Of a stretch of DNA of 64,000 bases, positions 17,639 to 25,235 are shown piece after piece. The translations under genes were made by a program, and so were the position numbers. The DNA is taken from contig NZ_JBLWFI010000001.1 of the NCBI RefSeq assembly GCF_048898065.1, positions 806,001 to 870,000 of the forward strand, in the 5' to 3' direction. The notes beneath the pieces are model-generated. The model had not been told where the DNA came from. It did not search any database and saw only the letters and a list, made by a program, of their open reading frames with translations. How positions within the stretch are numbered: position 1 is the first letter of the stretch; each line of letters begins with the position of its first letter. This stretch comes from Tepidibacillus_B infernus. Lineage in GTDB: Bacteria; Bacillota; Bacilli; Tepidibacillales; Tepidibacillaceae.

Positions 17639-18015
17639 ATCTATTGATTGAACATCCTACTCTACGAGTAATCACTTCTTTGTTTATAATCTTTTTTGGG
17701 TTTTCAATTAGCCGGATAGATCCAATTCTGCTTTATTTAATTTTCGGGCAGGCTTTAATATTTTTAAGTAAAGTACCTCTTTCCTATTTTTGGCGTCGTT
17801 TACATTTTATACTGACATTTATTATATTTACAATGATATTCTTTCCTTTATATGAAACAGGAAGGGAAATTCAGTTTCAAAATCTCAGTATTTCTTACGA
17901 TGGTCTTTTAAAAGCTATTATTTACTCTGGTAGATTATTATTTACTGTACAAATTCTTACTTTAATGCTTTACCGATTACCGCTGTCTATATTTTTCAGA
18001 CACTATTTTAGCTGA
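17635..18015 (+). pseudogene. cbiQ: CbiQ transmembrane component, C-terminally truncated
   Basis: The first half of a CbiQ/EcfT-type protein (126 residues; family length about 230-260): an LIEHPTLRVI start, several helices and GLLKAIIYSGRLLFTVQILTLML. The reading frame then ends and the Ala-Arg-Gly coupling helices that contact the ATPase are missing. No cbiO ATPase gene follows. As read, the importer would be non-functional. Confidence 0.8.
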
Positions 18016-18559
18016 AGGTTCCAGGTATATTTTTGGAATTACTCCTTTAGATATAACAAGAGGTTTTAAGAGGTTTTAATATGATTTTTATCGGGTGAAT
18101 AAATAGCAATAGAAATTATGAAGACTTACCCTTGCCACTATTAAGTTAATATAAAATTTAAAATTAAATATAGAGGAAAAAAGTAGATTATAATAATATT
18201 ATGTTAAGTAACAGCTGAGAAAAAATTAATGAATAAATATAATTCAATGGTACAAATTAGTAATGAACACAAGGAATAAGAGGTCATTTTTAATTATAAA
18301 ATAAATTTTTTATCCAACAACCAGATAAAACGACCTCAGGAAGTATCGTAAGACGTGTAGGAAAAGCACAAGCACAGGCGGATAAAGAAATGGTTATCGA
18401 GTTAGATGAAGAAGCTGCATCTTTGCCAGAAAGTAAAAAAGTAGATTATGGGAAAAGAACGGGAAACGGATAGCTTTGTGCGAACCAAAAGTTATAATGA
18501 CGGCTCAATTAACTGCAGATTTTGGGGTCCCGCCAACATTTTAACGGAAATATACACTA
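18016..18559. other. Relic-filled intergenic stretch after cbiQ
   Basis: No complete gene is seen. A readable frame without a start (about 18309-18473, plus strand) gives SGSIVRRVGKAQAQADKE, then EMVIELDEEAASLPESKK and DYGKRTGNG before a stop. It looks like the beginning of a real protein but was not recognised. The flanks are A+T-rich non-coding DNA. This is probably the scarred right edge of the accessory island. Confidence 0.45.
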
Positions 18560-18562
18560 AGC

Positions 18563-18800
18563 CTACGATCACGTCCAGCTTGATGTTTTTTCTTACTCTA
18601 AGCCGGGTCTGGGCGAAATGACCCGAACCAGCAGAACTGAAATAAATCCTGAAGTTGCACAGGAAACTTTTAAATTATGGTTAATAAAAGATCCTCAAAA
18701 AATAGGCGATAAAAAAGAATTTGGAGTATATGCAAGAATTAGATTTCGTTCAAAAAACGATCAAGTGATTAGATTAGAATTTGAAGAAACAGATCGTTAG
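18563..18800 (+). CDS. Hypothetical protein, probable C-terminal relic
   Basis: An open frame from just after a TAA at 18560 reads YDHVQLDVFSYSKPGLGE, then EINPEVAQETFKLWLIKDP and EFGVYARIRFRSKN to a stop at 18800. An internal ATG is at 18618, but no clear ribosome binding site precedes it. It looks like the end of a longer protein, possibly the same one as the upstream fragment. Family not recognised. Confidence 0.4.
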
Positions 18801-18920
18801 GGGATTAGAAGATTATATATAAATTTCATAACAAATTTTGGGGAAAAATAGTATTTTTTAACGTCCTATAATATATATTATGTTAACTAGAAACAAAAAT
18901 TATGAGGACGAAACCTGTAT

Positions 18921-19337
18921 TTATGGTAAATGAGTAGAATCAACACAGTCGATTTCAACCGAGTACGGCTTAATATCCAGAAGTGGAGTTTGATTTAAAG
19001 CTTCCAATCCTTTTACAGTTATTTTATTACCTTCAATTTTAATTACCTCAGCAATAGAAAAAGCAATTGGGTTGGGTCGATTAGGAGAACGAGTAGCAAA
19101 TACTCCTTTTTTTTCATTGCCTTCTCTAGGTTTGATAAACAGTGGATTTCTTCGATTTGCTCGATCAAACCAATAAAGGATAATCAGATGGGAGACGTTT
19201 TCTATTCCTTTCATGCCTTCCATATACTCGACAAATACTTCTATTACTTGTGTTTCATCAGATAACCTTCCTTGTCGTGGAGCATCGAATCTTTCTTTGT
19301 AATTGCTATGGATGACACCGATTTGAACCAATTCCAT
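18921..19337 (-). CDS. trmO: TrmO/YaeB family tRNA (t6A37) N6-methyltransferase-like protein
   Basis: A 138-residue SAM-dependent methyltransferase of the TsaA/VirR beta-barrel family. Conserved segments are APRQG (residues 20-24), GVFATRSPNRPNPIAFS (about 80-96) and LLDIKPY (about 119-125). E. coli TrmO methylates t6A37 of tRNA-Thr, but the bacterial version has an extra C-terminal domain. This short form matches archaeal/Firmicute TsaA proteins of less certain role. ATG 19337 is chosen because GAGG lies 8 nt upstream; the GTG at 19346 overlaps that site. Confidence 0.85.
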   Translation of the reverse strand: MELVQIGVIHSNYKERFDAPRQGRLSDETQVIEVFVEYMEGMKGIENVSHLIILYWFDRANRRNPLFIKPREGNEKKGVFATRSPNRPNPIAFSIAEVIKIEGNKITVKGLEALNQTPLLDIKPYSVEIDCVDSTHLP

Positions 19338-19671
19338 TTTACTCACCTCATTTTATTAACTTTTCTTTGGTATAAATTTCCTTATCCTCAATATACCAAA
19401 AAGACTTATTTTTTGTACAATTGATAAATGCCGTCTAGGCTTAGCAAAATTCATGTAGAAAGCTATGCATTATTACTGTGACCATCATGAGGAATAATGA
19501 AGCTAACCCTTGCCAATTCGCAGGGGGTTATTTCTATTTATTCTAATTCTATTTGTAATTCTTTATAGCTACAGAGACATTGGTCAAGTGCATATTGGCG
19601 TAATCCGTCATTCTTGTACTTAATTCTAATGCGCGTTTATAATCGGGACCAAGTATTAAATCTATATGGGC

Positions 19672-19915
19672 TTAAGATACCTGCAACAAAAATGTAATCT
19701 GAGGATAAGTATGTCCAAAATCGACATCGCAACAAATTCAATGTACATAGATTTCCACCAATAATAACTCCTTCTGCTGTCATCAGTGCTTTTTGAAAAT
19801 AATCGATAGTATATTCCATTCCTTTTAATATTCCGAACGTAGAAAAGTGAGGGCCTGAATAAGATGGAGAAACAACACGAATTTCATCCCCTCGTTTTAA
19901 TTTGTTTGGTATCAT
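19672..19915 (-). pseudogene. LD-carboxypeptidase / MccF-like gene with internal deletion
   Basis: The N-terminus MIPNKLKRGDEIRVVSPS is typical of the S66 LD-carboxypeptidase/MccF family. After about 30 residues it jumps to ALMTAEGVIIGGNLCTLNLL. It then shifts frame to the C-terminal DVDFGHTYPQITF. Most of the catalytic domain is gone. Past its end, another frame on the same strand reads DLILGPDYKRALELSTRM and stops in 19.55 kb, an unassigned relic. Confidence 0.78.
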
Positions 19916-19945
19916 GTTCGCAACCTCTTGTAATAATAAAAACGA

Positions 19946-20326
19946 TTATTTGTCTTCACGAAGTAGATATTTATTGCCATCTTGGTCTTTAAACGAAAAC
20001 ATTTTCCCATACGGCATCTTCATCATTTCCCCTACTTCAACACCATTTTCCTTCATTTTTGTGAAAGCATTTTCTATGTCAGTGGTACTTAGTATGACAT
20101 TTGGATGGCAAACGTTCATAGATGGATTTTGAGCCTTCATTACATTTTTGTCATATAAAACAAATGTCGTAAATTCACTCTCACTTGGACCCACTTCTAA
20201 CCATGTCATATTTGGTCCCATTGGCTGTTCAAATTTAACTACAAAATTTAATTTTTCTGTCCAAAACTTTTTTGCTTCCTCTTGATTATTTACATATAAC
20301 GTGATTTTTCCGATTTTATTAATCAT
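19946..20326 (-). CDS. VOC (glyoxalase/bleomycin-resistance) family protein
   Basis: A 126-residue protein with two beta-alpha-beta-beta-beta repeats: IGKITLYVNNQEEAKKFWTEKLNF at the start and a second module ending in YGKMFSFKDQDGNKYLLRE. VOC proteins are metal-dependent lyases, dioxygenases or antibiotic-binding proteins; the substrate cannot be told. AGGAGGTC precedes the ATG. It is monocistronic and intact between relics. Confidence 0.82.
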   Translation of the reverse strand: MINKIGKITLYVNNQEEAKKFWTEKLNFVVKFEQPMGPNMTWLEVGPSESEFTTFVLYDKNVMKAQNPSMNVCHPNVILSTTDIENAFTKMKENGVEVGEMMKMPYGKMFSFKDQDGNKYLLREDK

Positions 20327-20570
20327 ATGTATGACCTCCTAGAAAATATCGTGAATTAATATAATTTCCCGTATGCCCTATTTTATCACTAAAATGTTAC
20401 TTTTGAAACTTCACAGAAAACTTATCTGTACATGGTTTAATAAAAATTTGAGCATGGAATAACCATGCTCTAAATTTTAGCTTAATGAATTATCATCCGA
20501 ATTATCATCATTTTTCACACCATTTCAAATGCATTTTATTAACGAAGAAGTCCTGCAACACTTTCTTTTT

Positions 20571-21935
20571 CTAGTATTTTTTTAAATACTGATCGATTTC
20601 CCAGTGATGTACTTCCCTTGCGAATTGATCGGCTTCTAACTGTTTTGCCTCAATGTATGTGGTAAATGCGTGTTCACCCATTACTTCCTTTACTAGTATA
20701 TCCTTGCGCATATATTCTAACGCTGAATGTAGGTCTCTAGGGTATCTCTCTGTTTCTAACACTGGTAGATTTTCGATAACGTCAGTTACATCTCCATCAA
20801 ATTCTTCTGGAGGAGTCATTCCCTTTTTGATCCCCTCTAACCCTGCTTTTAACATTACTGCAAAGACTAAATATGGGTTTGCGGTTGGGTCAGGGTTTCT
20901 TAACTCGATTCTTGTTCTCTTTCCACGTGCATGGGGAATTCGAATGAGTGCAGATCGATTTCCTCTCGACCAAGAGATATTCGTAGGTGCTTCAAACCCA
21001 GGAATTAACCGTTTATAGGAATTAATTGTCGGGTTCGTAATCGCCGCCATTCCTTTTGCATGCTTTAGTAAACCCCCAATATAATTCTTTGTAATCTTGC
21101 TAAGTTCTAAAGGATCTTGTTTATCATAAAACACATTGTTTCCTTCTTTATCCTGTAATGACTGATTACAGTGCATGGCATTACCATTTTGATTGGCAAA
21201 TGGCTTCGGAATAAATGATGCGTATAATCCATGCTTATTTGCAATGTTTTTCACAATCATTTTGAACATCATCCATTTGTCAGCAATAGATAACGCATCA
21301 CCGTATTTGAAATCCACCTCATGTTGTCCAGGTGCAACTTCATGATGGGCTGCTTCAATATGAAAACCAAACTTTTTCATCGTGAGAATAATGTCTTGAC
21401 GTGCATCTTCCCCTTTATCTATTGGAGATAGATCAAAATACCCTGCATGATCGTGAATGTTAAAAATCGGTTCTCCTTTTTCATCCCGATAGAACAAAAA
21501 GAATTCCCCTTCAGCACCTACATTAAATTGGTAGCCCATTTCTTCTGCTTCTTTTAACACTCTTTTTAAAGTATTGCGCGGGCATCCCATAAATGGTTTT
21601 CCATCTGTTCCATATACATCACAAAAAAAGTGAGCCACTGATTTTTCATTGGGCCTCAAAGGAAATACTTGAAATGTTGTTAAATCTGGCTTCAAATACA
21701 TATCGGATTCCTCAATTCGTGCAAATCCATCAATCGAAGAACCATCAAACATCAATTTCCCATTCATCGCATCATCTAATTCGTCTTTATGAATAGTCAT
21801 ATTCTTCGCAAATCCAAAAATATCCGTAAAAATTAACCGAATGAATTCGATGTTATGTTCCTTTACTTTTTTCCAAATGAGTTCTTTTGCCTGTTGCTCT
21901 ACATTTAATTCCAAGGTAGAAGCCACGAGAACCAA
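20571..21935 (-). CDS. Second glutamine synthetase, probably co-transcribed with kamA
   Basis: A 454-residue type I glutamine synthetase paralogue with FDGSSIDGFARIEESD, AEGEFFLF, HHEVAPGQHEVDF and IPHARGKRTRIELR. The flap reads PGFEAPTNISWSRGNRS rather than YVAWSAQNRS as in the GlnA at 4.3 kb, and several sites near the substrate differ. It starts (TTG 21935 or GTG 21926) 34 bp downstream of kamA on the same strand. It could make glutamine, or act on a different gamma-carboxylate such as beta-glutamate supplied by the aminomutase. The latter is inference. Confidence 0.9.
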   Translation of the reverse strand: MVLVASTLELNVEQQAKELIWKKVKEHNIEFIRLIFTDIFGFAKNMTIHKDELDDAMNGKLMFDGSSIDGFARIEESDMYLKPDLTTFQVFPLRPNEKSVAHFFCDVYGTDGKPFMGCPRNTLKRVLKEAEEMGYQFNVGAEGEFFLFYRDEKGEPIFNIHDHAGYFDLSPIDKGEDARQDIILTMKKFGFHIEAAHHEVAPGQHEVDFKYGDALSIADKWMMFKMIVKNIANKHGLYASFIPKPFANQNGNAMHCNQSLQDKEGNNVFYDKQDPLELSKITKNYIGGLLKHAKGMAAITNPTINSYKRLIPGFEAPTNISWSRGNRSALIRIPHARGKRTRIELRNPDPTANPYLVFAVMLKAGLEGIKKGMTPPEEFDGDVTDVIENLPVLETERYPRDLHSALEYMRKDILVKEVMGEHAFTTYIEAKQLEADQFAREVHHWEIDQYLKKY

Positions 21936-21969
21936 CCACTCCCATCATATATTTTTTACTTTGTATCGA

Positions 21970-23133
21970 TTATCCATTAATCGCTTTCACAGATTGTTCC
22001 TCTTTTTCCCATACAACCTGCTGCCGTTTTTTCTTTGGTTTGTTCCAATATTGTTCATTTCCTGGTAGATCATCAAACCAAGTTGCATCTTTTGGGCAAT
22101 CAAGTACCATGAATTTCCCATATTCGCCATGTTTAGATTGATGATATTTTAAATAAGCTTTGCCATCTTCAATCGCTAGGATTTCAATTTTGCCAGAAGA
22201 ATGACTCATAGATAAACGCACCCGTTTTCCTAATCCGGATGTTCTTGCTTTTGCTTGTTCTACAATCCGGTATACACGTTCAAGTGGAAGAACAAAGTCA
22301 TGGTTTCCAGCAACAGGGCGGTTGATAAAGAAATAATATGGAGTAACACCTGCCCAGGATAACTTATCTAATAATTCACCAAGAACTACAGGGTCGTCAT
22401 TAATTCCTTTTAGAATAGGGGTTTGATTGACTATAATCGCCCCTGCTTCATGCAATGCCTGAAATGCCTTTTTCGCTTCGTAAGTAATTTCTTGTGGGTG
22501 ATTAATATGTGCCATGATATAGATGCGTTTTTCTGGGGTTGAGAACTCTTTGATCAGATCTAATAATGATTGATCTTCGTAAATCCTCATGGGGTTAAAA
22601 ACAGGGAGTTTGGAACCTAGACGAATAACTTTGACATGGGCAATCGAACGAAGTCGTTCAATAATCATTCGTAGCTTTAGGGTTGCAAGGATAAGTGAAT
22701 CTCCTCCTGTTAACAACACATTATTGATTTCAGGATGTTCACTGATATATTGAATTCCTAGTTCTACATCACTCATTGCTTCTTTAATATCATTTCGGAA
22801 TAACCGTTTTCGGAAGCAATAACGACAATAAGCACCACACACTTCAGAGACAATTAACAGTGCAGTGGTTTTGTACTTATGCTGACATCCAGGGACGACA
22901 TAATTGGACTCTTCATCGGAAGCATCCCAACGACCATATTCCATCAATTCGCCTTGATTAGGAATCACCAATCTTCGTATTGGATCGTTCGGATCTTTCC
23001 AATTAATCAGACTTAAGTAATACTCATTGGCTCGAAATGCAAATTTTTTGGTAATTCGTTTAAGGATTTCTCTCTCCTCTTTTGGAATCTGAACAACTTG
23101 GTCAATGTCCGTAATATACTTTGGTTGTGCCAT
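21970..23133 (-). CDS. kamA: KamA-family radical SAM aminomutase, non-lysine-type side-chain pocket
   Basis: A 387-residue PLP- and SAM-dependent aminomutase. The 4Fe-4S motif is Cys99-X3-Cys103-X2-Cys106; Arg108 matches Arg134 of clostridial lysine 2,3-aminomutase (alpha-carboxylate) and Lys315 matches the PLP lysine. Of the two aspartates that hold the lysine epsilon-ammonium, Asp293 is replaced by Arg272 (FINRPVAGN) and Asp330 by Met309 or Ser310. Lysine is therefore an unlikely substrate; glutamate, as in glutamate 2,3-aminomutase, is more plausible. The C-terminal dimerisation domain is short. AAGGAGG precedes the ATG. It leads an operon with a glutamine synthetase gene. Confidence 0.88.
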   Translation of the reverse strand: MAQPKYITDIDQVVQIPKEEREILKRITKKFAFRANEYYLSLINWKDPNDPIRRLVIPNQGELMEYGRWDASDEESNYVVPGCQHKYKTTALLIVSEVCGAYCRYCFRKRLFRNDIKEAMSDVELGIQYISEHPEINNVLLTGGDSLILATLKLRMIIERLRSIAHVKVIRLGSKLPVFNPMRIYEDQSLLDLIKEFSTPEKRIYIMAHINHPQEITYEAKKAFQALHEAGAIIVNQTPILKGINDDPVVLGELLDKLSWAGVTPYYFFINRPVAGNHDFVLPLERVYRIVEQAKARTSGLGKRVRLSMSHSSGKIEILAIEDGKAYLKYHQSKHGEYGKFMVLDCPKDATWFDDLPGNEQYWNKPKKKRQQVVWEKEEQSVKAING

Positions 23134-23175
23134 TAAATTCCTCCTTAGTTTTTATATTTTTTACTTACATTGTTT

Positions 23176-23205
23176 ATTATAACAGCAAAATATGTAAATA
23201 GTCAA
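23176..23205 (-). promoter_or_regulatory. Promoter of the kamA-glutamine synthetase operon
   Basis: On the minus strand: TTGACT (23205-23200), 18-bp spacer, TATAAT (23181-23176). No GlnR/TnrA box was found here. Confidence 0.65.
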
Positions 23206-23340
23206 AAAATACATAAAATTATAATACTGTTCATATCCAAAATCAACTTCTTCACAATATTTTTCGATTAATCCATCAAACGTTTCTAAGAATTTTGGCT
23301 CCATCGTCTACACTTTAGTAAAGAAGAATCAACCTTTTAA

Positions 23341-23394
23341 TTGTTAACCTATTTAATAATTATGGTTGACATATATTTTAGAGCGTATTATGAT
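23341..23394 (+). promoter_or_regulatory. BirA operator and promoter of bioY-bioB
   Basis: TTGTTAACC (23341-23349) and GGTTGACAT (23364-23372) are separated by 14 bp and match the BirA operator dyad of Firmicutes. The right half contains the -35 TTGACA (23366-23371), followed by a 17-bp spacer and TATGAT (23389-23394). Biotin-loaded BirA would block the promoter. Confidence 0.85.
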
Positions 23395-23431
23395 AATTCT
23401 AAATTAATCGACAATATAGGGGGAGATTTTG

Positions 23432-23983
23432 ATGAGTACAAGAAATTGGGTTTTTGCTGCGATGATGGCTACTATTACTGCCATTCTGGCACAATTAAGC
23501 ATTCCGATTGGACCAGTACCGATTACTTTATCTATTTTTGGTGTATATCTAGCGGCTGGACTACTTGGCGCTAGACTGGGAACAATCTCTATGATTATCT
23601 ACGTTCTTTTAGGTGCCATCGGAGTTCCTGTGTTCGCTAATTTTTCTGGAGGGGTTCATGTTTTATTAGGGAAAACGGGTGGTTATCTTATTGGTTATAT
23701 TGTGGCTACATACCTTATTGGAAAACTGTTTGAAAACTCGAAGGGTAAATCTTTACGTTATCGTTCGACACATTTTGTTATTATCTCTTTAATAGGTCTT
23801 ATCTTTATCTACTTATTTGGGGCAGTGCAGCTTAAGTTAATCCTTCATCTTTCTTGGTCTAAAGCTTTTGAATTTGGTGTAGCCCCATTCATACTACTTG
23901 ATATCGTGAAAATCGTTATCGCTTCAATGATCATTATCCCAATTAAACAAAGTCTCAAAGCGTCTAATTTAGTATTTGAATAA
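23432..23983 (+). CDS. bioY: Biotin ECF transporter S component BioY
   Basis: A 183-residue, six-helix membrane protein that binds biotin. The family motifs are IPIGPVPITLSIFGVYLAAGLLG in the first third and GGVHVLLGKTGGYLIGY near 73-89. It works with the general EcfA/EcfT module encoded elsewhere. ATG 23432 follows GGGGGAGA; a TTG three bases earlier is less likely. It is co-transcribed with bioB under a BirA operator. Confidence 0.95.
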   Translation: MSTRNWVFAAMMATITAILAQLSIPIGPVPITLSIFGVYLAAGLLGARLGTISMIIYVLLGAIGVPVFANFSGGVHVLLGKTGGYLIGYIVATYLIGKLFENSKGKSLRYRSTHFVIISLIGLIFIYLFGAVQLKLILHLSWSKAFEFGVAPFILLDIVKIVIASMIIIPIKQSLKASNLVFE

Positions 23984-24014
23984 AGCAACTAGTTAAAAGA
24001 AATGGGGGAATTAT

Positions 24015-24992
24015 ATGATTCAAACCTTAAAGGAGAAAGTTATATCAGGCCATTTCATTTCAAAATATGAAGCTATCTCTTTATCGAATATTGAGGGCAC
24101 AAATCTAGAAGAACTTTTAAATGCAGCAAACGAGATACGAGAATTTTATTTAGGTAATCAAGTAGATTTATGTACGATTATGAATGCAAAATCTGGCAGT
24201 TGCTCTGAAAACTGTAAATTTTGTGCACAATCTGGTCATTATAATACCGACGTTGAACAATATCCCTTAGTAGACGCGGATACTGCATTATCTCAAGCAA
24301 AAAAGGTTGAACAACAAGGAGCTCATCGTTTTTCACTTGTGACAAGTGGTAAAGGAATTGGTGATCGCGATTTCACTCAAATTTTAGGTGTTTACAAAAT
24401 ATTAAAAGATAACACATCAATTCAACTCTGTTCTTCCTTAGGTATTATTTCTTTTGATAAAGCAAAATCATTAAGAGAAATCGGCGTAACCACCTACCAC
24501 CATAACCTAGAAACAAGTCGCCATTTTTACCCATTTATTTGTACGACACATAGCTATGATGATCGAATTAAGACGATAAAACAAGCACAAAATGCTGGAC
24601 TTAACATTTGTAGTGGTGGAATAATCGGAATGGGTGAAACAATGGAAGACAGAATTGACATGGCTTTAGATTTACAACAATTAAATGTAAAATCGGTTCC
24701 AATTAATATTTTAACGCCAATACCTGGTACCCCACTAGGTAATACACCGCCTTTAGAAACCAGTGAAATTTTAAAAACAATAGCCATTTTTCGTTTTATA
24801 CTTCCTACCGCTCATATCCGTCTAGCAGGCGGAAGAAAACTATTAGGTATGAACCAAGCTAAAGGTTTTCAATCTGGAGCAAGCGCTGCGCTTGTGGGAG
24901 ATTATTTAACTACGGTAGGAAACAAAATTACTGACGATATAAAAATGTTAAAACAAATGGGATATGAAGTAACAAGGGAACTTGTCGTGTAA
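24015..24992 (+). CDS. bioB: Biotin synthase BioB
   Basis: A 325-residue radical SAM enzyme converting dethiobiotin to biotin. The SAM cluster motif is SCSENCKFCAQS (residues 62-73). The 2Fe-2S ligands lie in later Cys/Arg segments (IQLCSSLG, LNICSGGIIGMGE, HIRLAGGRK), and the substrate loop reads YHHNLETS. Only bioB and bioY are present, so dethiobiotin may come from outside or from genes elsewhere. GGGGGAA precedes the ATG 31 bp after bioY. Confidence 0.96.
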   Translation: MIQTLKEKVISGHFISKYEAISLSNIEGTNLEELLNAANEIREFYLGNQVDLCTIMNAKSGSCSENCKFCAQSGHYNTDVEQYPLVDADTALSQAKKVEQQGAHRFSLVTSGKGIGDRDFTQILGVYKILKDNTSIQLCSSLGIISFDKAKSLREIGVTTYHHNLETSRHFYPFICTTHSYDDRIKTIKQAQNAGLNICSGGIIGMGETMEDRIDMALDLQQLNVKSVPINILTPIPGTPLGNTPPLETSEILKTIAIFRFILPTAHIRLAGGRKLLGMNQAKGFQSGASAALVGDYLTTVGNKITDDIKMLKQMGYEVTRELVV

Positions 24993-25162
24993 GCGATAAA
25001 TTTTTTTATTCATTAACTCTGCGTGAATGAGTCCAATGTCCTAAAATTAAGATTTCTTCATTGGTTGCCCGTTAGCTACTAGGCTACTAGGTGACTTGGC
25101 TCTTACCTAGGTTAGATTTTTATTAACTAGCAATTAATGGCTTGCTGGGCACGCAAAATAAC

Positions 25163-25216
25163 AAAAACCCCTTCTCACAATCGTCAAAAAAATATACGAT
25201 TGTGAGAAGGGGTTTT
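25163..25216. terminator. Bidirectional terminator between bioB and the SNF2 helicase gene
   Basis: A 21-bp perfect stem: the left arm begins AAAACCCCTTCTCACAATC (25164 on) and the right arm ends GATTGTGAGAAGGGGTTTT (to 25216). It serves both converging genes. Confidence 0.88.
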
Positions 25217-25235
25217 GATATTAATCATATTTTCC

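Noticed and set aside
23206..23340. Minus-strand frame beginning MEPKFLETFDGLIEKY between kamA and bioY
   Set aside because: No proper ribosome binding site, it runs through the kamA promoter, and no family was recognised; kept only as a note.
25060..25115. Short direct repeat CTACTAGG CTACTAGG and nearby imperfect hairpin before the bioB terminator
   Set aside because: Only two 8-bp units with no wider pattern; not enough for a repeat array, CRISPR or attachment site.
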